DNA of 64,000 nucleotides from NCBI GenBank assembly GCA_021613375.1, contig CM038720.1:19057215-19121214 (forward strand). Reading direction: 5' to 3'. The translations under genes and the position numbers were made by a program. Origin of the DNA: Megaleporinus macrocephalus (Eukaryota > Chordata > Actinopteri > Characiformes > Anostomidae). Under the pieces are notes generated by a model. It was given only the letters and a program-made list of their open reading frames with translations, did no database searches and was not told where the DNA came from. Below, piece by piece: positions 1 through 12,861 of the stretch (position 1 is its first letter; each line of letters begins with the position of its first letter).

Positions 1-624
1 TTGTAAAATCAACATGTCTCATTGGGGAACAAAGATAAAAACATTTAACACTACTAATCTGATACTGAGTACACCACACAGCCGAATACAGCGAGTATCA
101 GCAAACAGCAGAGCTAGCACGCACAGCTAGCACAACAGATAACCCAGAAAACCGTGCAGGCCACATCTGACCAGTATAAACAGTAGAGCAGCCAAAATGA
201 TTGAGTTTATAGTGCTAGATAACCATGTTTCAACCTTGTTTCATGACCTGCTTGGGCTAATAATTGCATGTAGCCTTCCATAGCAGCCCTTGATCGGTAC
301 TGGCTATCGGCAGATTGCGCTGGAAGGTGATCGGTGATTGGAATTGGCCTCAGAAGCGCTGGTCAGTTCTATATGATCTCTATATGCAACATGACTATTT
401 TTGCTACCTTGCTTTTTTAAAAAGGCATCTGATGCCTACAATGTTTTTGATATACAGTTTATAATCATTAATTCAATCAACATTAAAAGGCTTAATGCAG
501 AGGGTTAAAAGGGGATTTGCTTTAAAATACAGTTAATTACCAAAAATTAAAAACTGAAATAATTAATCATAACAAACAGACAACTACAACTATGCCAAGA
601 ACTACTGACATTGTTTTTTTTTTG

Positions 625-715
625 TGGTTACACTTCACTGTAGGGTCCTCTTTATAAAGCTACATGACACCCACATAAGCCTGACATAACCCTACATTAA
701 AGTTTCTTAATGCTT
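625..715. repeat. terminal fragment of a short TIR-type repeat ('GTTACACTTCACTGTAGGG')
   Basis: The sequence starts GGTTACACTTCACTGTAGGG. Its reverse complement resembles the end at 4126..4146 (CCCACAGTAAAGTGTTAC), and a similar end closes the element at 27966..28280. This looks like one half of a non-autonomous DNA transposon family with GTNACACTTTACTGT-type termini. Nothing coding is seen. Confidence 0.4.
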
Positions 716-2444
716 TACCCAGTAGACATCAGAAGCAAGACAAGCGTCAATTAACTCCAATCAGCTGTGGCCACTTTTTACCAATAGACGGGGCTACCAT
801 GGCACTCGTAAAGGTTCCCAGATGGTTTTCAGCTTGAACGTACAGTTCTAGGAAAAACCTAGAAATTTGAAAAACCTACAACTGAAAACTAAAGTACAGA
901 ATCTTTACATTATACTTTAATTTTATCCTTAAAACTCTTCATACTCATTAATCTAAATAAACAACTATTTCATCGTAGTTTAGCAAATATTGATTATTGA
1001 TTAAATAAACATATTGTATTGATTAAATAAATTCAATGAATACAATTTTCCACATACACCAGATGTAGACAATGTTTGGTGTCTATTTTCTTGTTCAGTG
1101 CTGGAGCAACGAGGACAATGCTCACCCAAATCTTTTGCATAAATACATCCCTGAAACCTTTCAAACCACAAAGAGCTCCTAGTTAGGGGCCAGCAGACTT
1201 GTTGATGTAGTTCAGAACACAGTATGACTTATTGTGGGCTATAAAAATGAACACAATGTCACTGCATAACTGAAAGCTGGGGGCAATCAATCACTTTAGA
1301 CAACAGGTGCTATGCCAGCATGCGACTGCCTGTTGCATTCACTTCCTGCAGGCATATAGATGCTACAGATTACATTACTGGTCTCTCTTGTTTCTTTATT
1401 TATGTTTAAAAAATAGGAACAACAAAACAGATGTTCATATGCCTGTGTGATGTGCATCAGTACCAAGAGAGGCAGAGCTTGACCATAGTGTTTGGCTACA
1501 CAGTGAAGCGTTGTTCTTCTTTACAGTTTGTAATAGCAGTACACTAAGTCTGTACAAAGTTGCTGAAGACCTGGTTTGAGTATTTGCAGTTTGAGTGGGT
1601 TGAGTTTTTGGATGTTTTACAGAAATTATTTCGATGACTATTGATTGCAACTGTTAGCACGGCTGCCTCGTAGTGGCAGTTTAAAACCAAATAAGCTAAA
1701 TGTGGACAACAAACATATATTGGCCGATGAACTACATCTGTAAATGCAATATTTCTAGGCCTCGAGTCCCAATCAGACTTACAATGTGCGTTTTGTAATA
1801 TGCACTAAGGACAAAGCATCTTTAATGTGTCGTAAGAAGATGGAGTACAGATGGTGATGCATTGCAAGAACACAAAGTCACAAACTCATTTCCTGCAACA
1901 TTAATCTTTCACACTGTTAAGATGGTCTCACCAGGACATCTGTTTGGGAAAGAGGCCGATGGAAACATGCGCAGTTATGACAGTCAAAAGATAAACCAGG
2001 CTTAGGAATGCTGCCAGAAACTTGCACACGTCATGCTAAAAGACAGCAAAGACCAACAACACACAGCACTTCGACCCAATCAAGTCCAGCCAAAGTTAAA
2101 AGAAAGGAATATAAGTAGCAGTGTCAGGTCTCTCCCTTCTAAACTTGGGCTTTCTGGCTTGTTGCTGTCTGGTCTTTGTGAAAATCTCAACTACAGCTTT
2201 GAGCGAGGCCCCAAAAAAGAAAGACAGCACAGTTCCTCCTCAATTGAGCAGAACTGATTCGGTGATCTCCAAGGGAGCTGCACATCTCTAATCTTGCTCC
2301 CTTCCCTCATACTCTTTCTTTCACCACATACTGCTTTTCCCAGTCACTTTTCTTTTATAGGAAATCTGGCCTTGCTGGGTGCACACGCAGTGAGTTGAAG
2401 GAGGCTTCGATGGAAACTCTGGCAAAACCCTTAAGAAACCAAGG

Positions 2445-2837
2445 TTGGCTTTGATCACGACCGTCTCAAACAACCTAAGGCGTTCTGCTCAGCAGACAGC
2501 TCGGACGGCCAGGCGTTTTGCCTTTGGCTGCTGCTTCTTCTTGTGGCTTCAATATCTATCGCTCGCCCTCCCTTGGGTGAAGTGCATGCCTGGGCATGGA
2601 ATCTTGGTAAAAGGCATTGTTTGTCTAGCACTTTTCAAAGGAAGCAGCACCACGGCCTTCTCCCATGGGTGTGGGGAGTGTGCGGCAGCATGGAATTGGG
2701 GCTTAATGAGCTTGGCTGGGGATGTAAATCTGAATCCGGGGGGTATGAGGGGGTGTTACACCAAGTTCAATTTGCATAAAATTGAAGCGATACGCATCGA
2801 GACAATGCTGATTATTTTTGATCGGGTGTTAACATGA
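2445..2837 (+). pseudogene. possible non-LTR retrotransposon ORF fragment with a 2A-like motif
   Basis: This 130-codon frame begins MALITTVSNNLRRSAQQTAR, followed by a hydrophobic Leu/Trp/Cys-rich stretch (roughly residues 28-47). At residues 90-100 it has SLAGDVNLNPGG, encoded at about 2712..2744. That resembles the 2A-like ribosome-skipping motif (GDV-x-x-NPGP) found near the start of ORFs in some CR1/L2-type retrotransposons. Here the last residue is Gly rather than the essential Pro, so skipping would not be expected. No reverse transcriptase or endonuclease sequence follows. The frame ends after about 30 more residues. The family is an inference and chance is possible. Confidence 0.35.
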
Positions 2838-3924
2838 TGATCAGGGCTTCCTGTCACATCACGCCTTTGTTGAGTTTGATTTCCTTTGAATGCAAGGACA
2901 TTAATATTTTAATAAATTGCAATAAAGGGGAAAGAGTCAAACACCACTGAGAGGGACTGAAAAGGGGGGTATTCTCCAGAGAGATGCCCCCCAAAAAGCA
3001 GCAAATCAGCTGGAACACTTATTAGCATAAAGAACAAAGGAGCCAAAAATGCACCATCCATTCTCTTATCCCTCTGACCGCAGCCGGCTTTCAGCAGCAG
3101 ATTCAAATGCAAAACCCACCATCAAAAACGAACCATTCATTAAAATTTCACTACAAAGACGTTATTACCGATGCATCAGTGCTATGAACCTTCAGCGTTT
3201 AAGCAAACAAATTCAGCCACAGGTTCCAGCTTGTGGTGTAGTGGGGTTCTGGCCTCCCAGTAAGCATGAATGTTCTGTGTTCTTGTGCTTCAAACGCACT
3301 TAACTTGCTGACTGGCCAGATAGCGTTACATAATGTATGACACATCAAGTGCATCAAGGGCCAGCTGTGATGTCTGAAGCCATGGGCATGTGTATCAAAG
3401 CCCACCCCCCCCCACTCTCTCTGGAATGATGCCTGCACTCCAGTGCTCTGAATCACACAAGCAAATTCTTCTTGCTGTGCTTATAATAAAGATCATCAAA
3501 CATTTTAAACATGATCTACCGGAGGAGAAGTGCACTATACAGTGCATCATTCATTCTGAATTTCTTACTGATAAATCTTTTGGTCGCCCAGCATTGTTAA
3601 CAAGTCAGTACTTATACAGCATGTAGCAAACACCACACAGTAAATAGTGAAGGAGTTAACAAGCAAACTATTCCAGATGTAGCATTCGGCTTCTCTTTGA
3701 AGCTGCTGTATGTGAAAGGTCATTAGCCAGCTACAGAAGCATGTAAAAGAGCCATGCAATGAAAATCAGCCCAGTGATAATAATAGCTTAATACAGCTTC
3801 CCATAAGACACAAAGAGACCCCGTCTGATCAAAGTCTAACCTCATTAAACTGCACCGACTGGATTACAGAGGAGCTCAACTGCAGGCAACAAAGCGTACA
3901 TATACAAATACAACACTCATATAT

Positions 3925-4146
3925 TACCGTTGTCACTGTGTTACATAACCCTGTGAATGTTTATAAAAGCTTATTCCAAAAGACTCCATTTGGTATATTT
4001 GTTACATTTAAACAAATTAGCAAGCATTATGACTGATGCTCCCAATTAGAATAAGCATTAATAAGCAACTATGCAGGGTTATGTCCGTTGTCATGATGAT
4101 ATTATGTACCCTAATAAACAGTATCCCACAGTAAAGTGTTACTAAA
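3925..4146. repeat. fragment of the same TIR-type repeat family
   Basis: This stretch contains GTTACATAACCCTG and, further on, GGGTTATGTCC, and closes with CACAGTAAAGTGTTAC. The end is a near inverted match to the start of the fragment at 625..715. I infer a decayed MITE; no target-site duplication was established. Confidence 0.35.
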
Positions 4147-4870
4147 AACTCTTTAAGGTGACTCTGTTGGTTGTATGTCTAACGGCAACATTTTGTAACC
4201 AAAATTTTTAAAAGCAAAATAAAGCACAGATTAAACAGATTTAAAGGGTATGTACGTGATTTCAGAGACGAATCAGCGACTTAATATTCACCAAGTACGA
4301 CAGACACATCAACATACCATTCTAGCTACTGTTCTGGTTTTTATCTACACCTATAAAAGAAAAGTTTGTCACTGATTTCATCAATAAGTGTTACCAAAGA
4401 GAGAGGAGAACATCTTTGAGTTGTGTAAGGTGCTTGATCATGTGCCAAGAAACAGAGCTTAATTGCCGGCAACAAAAGTTCAAATGAAATATTCATATTT
4501 TACTGCTGTCACGTCATTGCTTTTAATTATGTGCTGTATACAGAACACATGCTGTGCTGTAGGGCCTGCTAGTGGCAGTAGTCATGTTTTGCAAGTTATA
4601 TATTGCACCTTAACTCTCACCATTTCATTTCACAGAATGGACAAATAACGCACACCCAACTGCGATCCACCCCCACCATACAATCCCAGTAACACCCTCC
4701 AAATCGTACTCACTAATTGGAAATTAACCTAATCGTGCTGATATTCATGCTGAGTTTTTTGACTAAATATTTCTCTTCAGTAATACATACACAACGTGTG
4801 ATTTAATAAAACTAATTTATAGCAGCTGCTGCTGGTGTTTTAGGAGTCTTGTAACTTCAAAAGCACCAGT

Positions 4871-4938
4871 GTTATTCTCTTCAATGTGTTATTCTCTTCA
4901 ATGTGTTATTCTCTTCAATGTGTTATTCTCATCACTGT
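4871..4938 (+). repeat. 17-bp tandem repeat, four copies
   Basis: The unit GTTATTCTCTTCAATGT occurs three times without change at 4871, 4888 and 4905. It is followed by a fourth copy with two substitutions at 4922..4938. This is a young minisatellite. Confidence 0.9.
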
Positions 4939-6349
4939 GGTGATCTAGTATATGTACATAACAATGTGTCTGCAAATACAAATAATAATTAAGAAATCTT
5001 CATAGGTGAGATCACAGGTGCTGCACAAAAGCACAGCAGCGTGCAGATACACTTGAAGACATTGTTCAAATAATAATAAAGGACAGTGTTAGGTTTTCAT
5101 GTTCAAAGGTGTCATGTTAAATGCTGATGACCACTGGTTATTTTCTCCCCCACATAGACCTACCAGAGCCACACAAGGTGAATCCTGTGAGAGTCTTCTT
5201 AGTTGGTGGCAAGTTCTACTTCCTTGTCGACATCCTGCCATATTTACAGATAACTCCAAACATAAAATTAAAGTAGGATATTTGGATGGCAGCCTTAAAA
5301 CTATAGTTTAAAACAAGAGGGTTTCCTATTTGCCAGCTGTTGGAATGTTCTTGTTCCATCTTAAACATAAAGCAGTTACATTCTGACACATCATGCCTCT
5401 GAATATTACTGCAGCACTACTAAACATGAGGGTACGTTAATATCCTAAATGAGAAAGTGGTAATATTAAGCTGGAAGACGAGGCATGGCGCCCAGTGGCG
5501 TTTACAGAAAGCAGTTTTGCATTACAAGATATGTAAAACACTGGATATCAGCAGTGACTGATTCAAAGTTTTTCTTTGCACATTTTGGCACCCAAACAGG
5601 CCTTAACCGGTTATTAATATGCATTAATATGTTGGATTTAAAAAGACACTGGAGAGCTAATCATCACTATGGGGCTTTAGATTGGACTGAATTACTTTAC
5701 TAAACAGTATGCGTGGCAATGTGTGGTTACCACTGAGTAAAAATCTGGTTTATGGGCTACAAACAGCTAAAACAGAAAGAAAAAACAGCCTAAAACTTCT
5801 TCTGTTCTCTCAAGGAGAAATGAGGGGTCAAGAAAGCAAAGCTCTTAATTGTACCCCACCGATAGAGACACAGAACATTTTCTGCCTGCCTGACGAGAGT
5901 TGGCAGGAAAACGGTTGGTTACCGGTTTCATCGATCGCCCAGCAAAGTGCAGAAAGGAGACATTCACTTCAGAGGTCTCTCTGAACAGGCTAGTAGGGTA
6001 CCAGAACCAAAACGCCATTCTGAATGGAAAAGTGGTCTCAGAGGAAAATCTGGTCTTGAGGAACATTAGAACACAAGGACATCTCACTCATAGTCACAGG
6101 GAAGAAAGCTTGGCAGAGGGGGCCGTACAGCAGCTCCAATGTAAATGAGCCATACAATTGAAACAGCTGGTCAAGACGGAGATCATAGTGAAAGAAATGA
6201 CTAAATCTTTGTCAGCATCTATGAATCACACTTCCAGGAGAACACTAAAGCTGTGCGTGGAAAAGATAACGTATTCAAACCAACCATTTATTTCACACCA
6301 AACACAGAGCAAAATCTTAGAAATGTTTGTAGTGAAGTTAAGCGTTAAA

Positions 6350-6965
6350 TGCATGAAGGAACAAAGATGGTGTACAGATAAAGGAATGATTGCGGAACAA
6401 TGTTGGAGTATGGATAAAGAAATGAACAGATGATGTAACAATGTTGGAGTATGGATAGAAGAATGAACGGATAAGGCAACAATGTTGAAAGATGAAAGAA
6501 CAATGAAACAGGGGAACAATGTTGGCGATTAATAATTAACACATGAAGAACCAATGTTGGGGACTGGATAAAGGAACAGATGAAAGAACAATATTACCTT
6601 ATGAATAAAGAAATAAAATACATACAGGGATAAAGGAACAATGTTGGAGTATGGATAAAATAATGAACGGATGAAGGAACAGTGTTGGAGTATGGATAAA
6701 GGAATGAACGGATGAAGGAACAGTGTTGGCGTATGGATAAAATAATGAGAACAGATGAAAGAAAGATGTCGTCTTATGGATAAGAAATTAAAGGATGAGG
6801 GAACAATGTTGGTGATTGATAAAGGAATTAAGAAATAATGGATTAGGAAACAATGTTGGCGTATGGATAAAATAATGAACAGATGAAAGAACAATGTCGT
6901 CTTATGGATAAGAAATGAAAGGATGAGGGAACAATGTTGGTGATGGATGAAGGAATGAACAGGCA
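6350..6965 (+). repeat. minisatellite with roughly 37-40 bp units and higher-order structure
   Basis: Degenerate units follow the pattern GGAACAATGTTGGAGTATGG, then ATAAAGGAATGAACGGATGAA. At least a dozen units are recognisable. Around 6726..6826 and 6856..6945 a longer composite that includes TGTCGTCTTATGGATAAGAA is repeated, a higher-order unit of about 125 bp. The array translates on the minus strand into repetitive ORFs (6226..6894) that are artefacts. Related units occur at 24300..24450. Confidence 0.88.
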
Positions 6966-7110
6966 GCTACAGACAGGAGGTCTAGCTTGCAAGCTTTTGA
7001 TTTTGCAAAGTTAGCTACAGCACGCTAAGTTTCTCTGACTCAGTGTGGGCGTGGCAGGAGACGTCAGGCTTGTGATTGGTCAGGAGAATGCTTACAGAAG
7101 CGGTACTGGA
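6966..7110 (+). repeat. unique flank of the minisatellite-bearing dispersed repeat, copy 1
   Basis: Directly after the minisatellite comes sequence containing TTAGCTACAGCACGCTAAG, a CTCTGACTC segment, a GGGCGTGGC segment and TGTGATTGGTCAGGAGAAT. The same blocks occur in the same order after the related array at 24460..24585. The array and flank therefore form one dispersed element. Confidence 0.75.
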
Positions 7111-8361
7111 GATTACAGAGGAAAAAAAGAATCTGATTTCTGGCCAAACCACTGCATCAACAAACAAGGCATCAAGGCACAAACAAGGTCCGAGCCCTGA
7201 GGTCCTCATATGACCTTCCTTCCTTTAATAGTGGGCTTCGTTTTGATGTTGTAGTTGAACTCAACGGTGCGTCTGGAGCATCCAAAGGTGCATTAAAGCA
7301 TGGCGCGTAACCCCACCGGCTCTCATTTGCATGTGAAAGAGAGCAACACCTGGTTAACATGAAAGGAGTATTTACCCAAACTTGGCAAACGCCGCCCGGT
7401 AAACACTGAGCCTCGCGGATTTCTAACTGCCTCGTAGTGTTGATGTTGTTTTGTCCAAAAAATATCAATGTGTGTGTGTATTGCAAAAACTCACACGTGC
7501 AGACACACTTCCCACAGAGGAACACATGGTCTCCGCTGATTAAACCCGGCAGAAATAAAAACAAATACGGAGAGCAATAGGACCTGCTGCGGCTGCCTCA
7601 GTCAGAAAGTAGCAGGTGGTCGTTCAATAACTGTGAAACTTCTATGGAATCTGTTTTTCTGCCTCATCGTACATCCTTTTGATGAATAATAGTGAAGCAC
7701 ACCACATCCTTTCTTTTTGCCAACATGTGTCCAGTTTTCATTTGAAGGTTTCGCAATATTCTTTCACATAAGGATGAAGGTGTATTGTAGCCGGTGAAGC
7801 TACAAAACTACCATTGGAGGAGTTTGTGAAAATGTCTGCACTAATAACAGGAGTGAAGCAAAAGCAGGTCAGCAGAAAATATCTTAATTTCCAAAATGAA
7901 TGAACCAAGTCATCTACTCAGCAGCACTGATATATATAGCAACATTTATAAGTCATTACAGCAGAGGCTTCAGATACCACTTGCTCTTTAAGTGCACAAA
8001 AACACAATAATTGCACTGATCTTTAAGGCAGGCCTGAAAAATACATGGGGGTCCAGAGACCTTTAAGTGAGAAAAGAAATATCAGAGGATGGCATTTAAG
8101 ATATTTTCATCAGATCTCGCAAATGCCAACAAAGAACATTCATGGCTGGGGCTCGTCCACAAAATAAACATATAAATAAACAAATCATATGACAATAAAA
8201 GCATCACGTCAGGCAAACATGCACCTGAAAAGATGTCACAGAGGAATAGCTTTGATTGTGACATACTATAAGATCATCCATAGGACCATCTCTTTACTGA
8301 TTCCACTGTCAGATACAAAAATGGAGAAATGCATGTATTATAAACATCAGCAACCAAAAAA

Positions 8362-8376
8362 CTATTTGTGGTTATT

Positions 8377-8463
<87 letters not shown>

Positions 8464-8530
8464 CGAGAGAGAGAGCGAGAGAGAGATAGAGAGTGATAGA
8501 GATATATATATAGTTAAATAATCACAAATA
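8362..8530. repeat. TA/GA microsatellite framed by inverted arms
   Basis: The left arm CTATTTGTGGTTATTTAAC (8362..8380) is followed by (TA)n to about 8445, a GA-rich tract to about 8500, a short TA tract, and then the right arm GTTAAATAATCACAAATAG. The right arm is the reverse complement of the left with one mismatch. ORFs through it (IYIYIY and ERESER strings) are artefacts. Confidence 0.9.
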
Positions 8531-9167
8531 GCAACAAATATAGCAACAGGCTGTGAATGTTGAAGTCTTTTACAAGCTATAATAGTCACAGTTCACCACA
8601 GCATTTAGCCAAAACATTTTAAAGAACGAGATAAGCAAACACTGCAATCGTGGAATATTAACATTCAAACAGCACAATTAAAAATGCTAGGAAACAAAAA
8701 TTTCACAGTGCAAGCCTGAACAAATGCTTATTCACCAAATAAACATTGAAAAAAATCTAATCACATGATCCAAAAAGCTTCATGCCAGGCAGCCAGGCAT
8801 TTTAAACACCATCTGTGAGACTGGCATTGATGGTGACAGACTATTATTTCTTCCATAGTCACTGGTTCTCTGAATTTGGTGTAATCTGAGCTTCCTCTAC
8901 CTGAAAAAGGATCAATCAGGCAGAACAGGAGCAGAATGCAGGTAGAGGAGCACATTAGGGAAGTGCATTCTGACTAAATTTGAGAAGGGAAAAAAATAAC
9001 CTCATTGTTGGAAAAAAAGCTTATTTCGGTTTAAAATGAAGGTGAGCTTGGTGTCAGTTTTACACACAGTTTCAGCAGAAGAACCTCTTTCTAAACGAGT
9101 ATTACTGTTCAAATACAGCTGCACGAATCCAGGCAGGTTTCATGCCTTCGTTAGTAACATAACAGAG

Positions 9168-9401
9168 GCTGCGTTCACATTACTAGACTGTAATGTAATA
9201 CCATTTTTCACCCTAATTTGATACAGATCTGATGGACGCACAAATCTGATCTGAGCCACTTTCATATCTCACTGTCCAATGAAAAACAAGAACCTCCAAA
9301 ATGTTAACTTTACTTTCTGTCTTTACTTTCAATGTAAGTCAATGGAACCAGAAATGATTCCAAGCTATTTTGGAGTGTTTCTGTTGGTCCTTTCATCTTG
9401 A

Positions 9402-9474
<73 letters not shown>

Positions 9475-10300
9475 GACAGCGACAATATGTGGCCCAAGAT
9501 CTGACACATAACCAGGATGTGAAATATCCCCTGTTATGTATGGGGTTCCATGTTGGCTGACTGATAACTTCACAGTAGCAGCTTTGATGCCTCCATGGTA
9601 GCAACAGTTATTCATCTGGAAATACATCTGGAAATGTTTTTTTCTAGTTTCCACAATATTAAATCTTACTCATCATCTCATCCTCTGCCTTCAGGGTGAG
9701 AAACACAAATCACCACCGGTCTCTTGGGGAAAAGTGGGCTTGTTTTAAGTCTTAGAAATACGCTACAGTATATTGTAAGGTTTTTCAAAGGTATCCTGAG
9801 CATAGTTATTTTTGGGGATCCCACAGAATTTAGATTTTGAGATATTCAGGAGGTCACAATGGTTAAATAGATGGTCCTGGAACTCCAGCACCCCCTGCAT
9901 TTTGCACCATGCAAACATATAATTGATTTGCGGTCATATAGTCTTTATGAGAATACTTAAATTGGAACTTTGTTTTGTTTTGTTCTTTTCAGCGTGCGTG
10001 CACGATCATTCAGTGTTGATGTGGCAGCAGCAACAAACCTGAAGCCAGTAAAGGGTGCAAAGGCGTCTGACCCTTGTGCACCTTCCCCTCGGTGTAATAA
10101 TGAGCAGATGAAAGCTGTTCAGAGCTAATTATCTTGTGCTCTACTGCTTGCTGTTCGTTCATGTGGTGTTACTGATTAGGATGTAAGAGTCATTTCAGTA
10201 CACTGGTTTGTTCACATTAGCGTCAGTTTGCATCACTTTACCTACACAAACGAGAACCCACACGTTAAAAGATCAGATTTGCTTGTATTGTGAACGCAGC
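9168..10300. mobile_element. putative non-autonomous DNA transposon of about 1.13 kb with GCTGCGTTCACA termini
   Basis: The left end GGCTGCGTTCACATTAC and the reverse complement of the right end (GTATTGTGAACGCAGC) match over about 16 bases. CAGAG abuts both ends, suggesting a short target-site duplication, though its exact length is unclear. Near both ends lie GATCAGATTTG/ACAGATCTGATG-type subterminal motifs. The interior contains a TA microsatellite and no transposase. The ends resemble hAT-type fish elements, but I do not assign a family. Confidence 0.6.
9405..9471. repeat. (TA)n microsatellite, about 33 units
   Basis: This is an uninterrupted TA run inside the TIR element at 9168..10300. 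Confidence 0.95.
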
Positions 10301-10693
10301 AGAGACAGCCTCAGACGAACTAACAGAGCTCAGCGTCCACGCTGGATGCGGATGCAGACTTCTACAGAGGTGCTGACAGCATGTTGGAGAGAAATCTGTA
10401 GTAAAAATGAGAGATATGTTTCTAAACACATTCATAATTCACTATAAAAACTAGAGCGCGTTAACATTAGCTAAGCCAGAGCCCAGCTGCTACATTTCAC
10501 ACTGCAAGCCCCTCTGGCTGCCCTCCTTAGCCAGCAGCTGCTTCTCTAACTTCAGCTAGGCTAACAGTGCTATGGTGGTAGGTTGGTACTTTGAGTGTCC
10601 ACTCTACGTAAGGTGAGGTTAATGCGCCTTCAGTCGATACATTAGGCGAAGATTCTCGGGCGACTCAGGGTCCTCAGAATTGGATTCTAGCTC

Positions 10694-11159
10694 TTGTATG
10701 GCTGTACAAGTCCAATAAAACTGATAGAACTAAACCATACTCACAAACTGGAACGCAAACAAAACATTACCATTAATTACTGGAAAAATATGTTAACTGA
10801 TTACATATCAATTGAGGAATTTTCAGACACCATTAATATCAAATCCACTGACCCAGAGTCAGCCTGGACACTCCTGACCAAAGCCTTACACAACTCTACA
10901 GTAACCTCCATAATCACTAGTCACAATTTGTATGAATTGTAATTCATTTCCTTTTTTCCTTTCGTTTATTTTTTTCTTCCTATTTTTTTTATTTAATTTC
11001 TTTATATATTTGGTTTTTTTTTGCTCTTTGATTTGTTTGACTATTGATTGTTTGTGTTTTTCTTTCCCCCCACTCATGACTACATGTACATAAGTATCTA
11101 CTATTTTCTGTTTACTATTATCATTTTTTCTTTTTACAAAAATAAATAAATAAAAATAT
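10694..11159 (+). other. unrecognised 82-codon ORF followed by T-rich and A-rich tail
   Basis: The frame at 10694..10942 includes INYWKNMLTDYISIEEFSD and ends SHNLYEL. It is followed by about 200 bases of T-rich DNA and then an (AAAT)n-like tail ending near 11159. The layout resembles the 3' end of a retroposed sequence. I do not recognise the protein, and the frame may be chance. Confidence 0.25.
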
Positions 11160-12777
11160 AAAGTCCTAATAGTCCTCTGAAGAAGGGGAGGGGGGGGCTT
11201 GGGGGGTTGGTGGGAACAAAAAAAACCTCATAGACAGAACATTCATTTTTCAGGTCACACTAGTATTTGACACTTGAGAGACGCTACACACTTCTCTTAG
11301 CTGGGTGTGGTTTCAGCTCTTTCAGTTTGAAACCTCATTTTATATACCTGCCATTTTTAATCATTTAAATTTGCTTGCTTGTTTAATAACACATCTTTCT
11401 GTATTTGCTGTTTCTAGACATAACAGTAGTATCAGCATAGCATATTTAGCGATGAAAAACATACGCTGTACATACATTTTAAATACATACATAAATAAAC
11501 CTCAAACAGTTAGCAGAGTACTCGAGCACCTGGGCACGTTTCTAGAGCAAGTGAGCATCAACTCCTCCCTTCCCCAGCCTCCACCTTCTCCAAACCATCG
11601 CCCCACAAGCGCAGTTTAAAAGCCACTGTTGAGCACCTTCAGTCCAGCTGGCAAGTGCACGACAGAGACCTTTTCTACCCGCCAAAAAAAAAAGAAAAAA
11701 GATGCAGCTCATTTCACTCCAACTTCAGTCAAACTCTAACGAGAACTGTTACAGATGGCTCTTCTCTCATTTCTTCACAGCTCCAATGAGCTGGCATGGG
11801 AGGATGGAAGATGGAAGAAAAGGAAAAAAGCTGAAGAGATGCTGTCATTATCATCAAAAGAAGTGTCCCAGGTGCCCTTTTCAAGCAGAAGGCCTTTTTT
11901 TATTCACTTTGAGAGACGTAGCCGAGAGGAGCGGTGGAGTGGACATGTGAGAGCGTATGATTAACTCATCACACAGTGCTATAAAAAGCGCCTCTTTATT
12001 CCCACGCCAGGCACAGATGCTAACTGTATCTTCTCTCGGGCTTCTTATCCCAGCCATTAGACGCCTGATTTACAACAGCGGGGGAGATAAACTTTCAGGC
12101 ACATGGGATGACAGTTGTGAAAAGCTGCGTCTTTCCTGGCTGAGCATTGATAAAGCATTTAAAACTGTGTTCAAGTGTTCTCCGGCACTCAGGGGCTCAT
12201 AATTCAGCACAATACCGGCAAACTTAGAATAAGGCCCTAATCACCGACAGGCTAATACAGAAACGCCTGGAAAGGTTTTCGAGCAACATTTACATTTCTG
12301 ACAGCAAGGCTTTGCAGCAACCTGGTCTTGTGTTCTGTTGCAGAGGATTATTACTAGGAATGACTAGAACATGTAAATGGGTACTGATCTTTATTTTTGT
12401 ATAGATTTTTCCATTTATGACACTTGTGTAAACAGGGGGTGCAGTAATGCTCGGGAATGGAAGTGGTATCCAGAAAAGGCCTCTTTGTTCATGGATAAGG
12501 ATGTGTAGAGGCTTGCCACAAAATGTGACAGCGAATAATTCAACAGTTTGCTGTTAAACACACGTAGTATGAGTAAACCGCTCCTCTGCAAACGTATCAG
12601 CAAAGCTGGAAGGTATACAGAAATCTGTCACTTTATTAGGCACACCATGAAATGGATTAACTAATCACTGCTTTTGTTTTTACTTCACACACTGTCCCAC
12701 CAGGTTTGGAATTAGGGTCTGTACCACATACAGTCCTAATTTGTTTTTTCAACCACTATTTATCTCTTATAACAAGA

Positions 12778-12861
12778 GGTGGGCATGAGGGTTGGGCATG
12801 AGGGTTGGGCATGAGGGGTGGGCATGAGGGGTGGCCATGAGGGGTGGGCATGAGGGGTGGC
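12778..12861 (+). repeat. 13-bp tandem repeat, about 6.5 units
   Basis: The unit is GGGCATGAGGGGT with one-base variants (GGGTT, or GGCC for GGGC). The array runs directly into sequence beginning CCAATATGGCAAAAATG. The tandem repeat therefore sits at the edge of another repeat. Confidence 0.88.

Noticed and set aside
6226..6894. Minus-strand ORFs of 69-121 codons rich in FIHLS/HCSFI-type repeats
   Set aside because: They are translations of the minisatellite at 6350..6965; the repetition is of DNA units, and related array copies break the frame.
7172..7564. 130-codon minus-strand ORF
   Set aside because: No recognisable domain, no splice context, cysteine-rich random-looking composition; likely chance.
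8189..8589. ORFs containing IYIYIY, ERESER or SLSLSL strings
   Set aside because: They are simple translations of TA and GA microsatellites. The same holds at 9310..9654, 51018..51306 and 58007..58225.
12778..12861. CRISPR-like array
   Set aside because: Directly adjacent 13-bp units without spacers in a vertebrate genome; it is a minisatellite.
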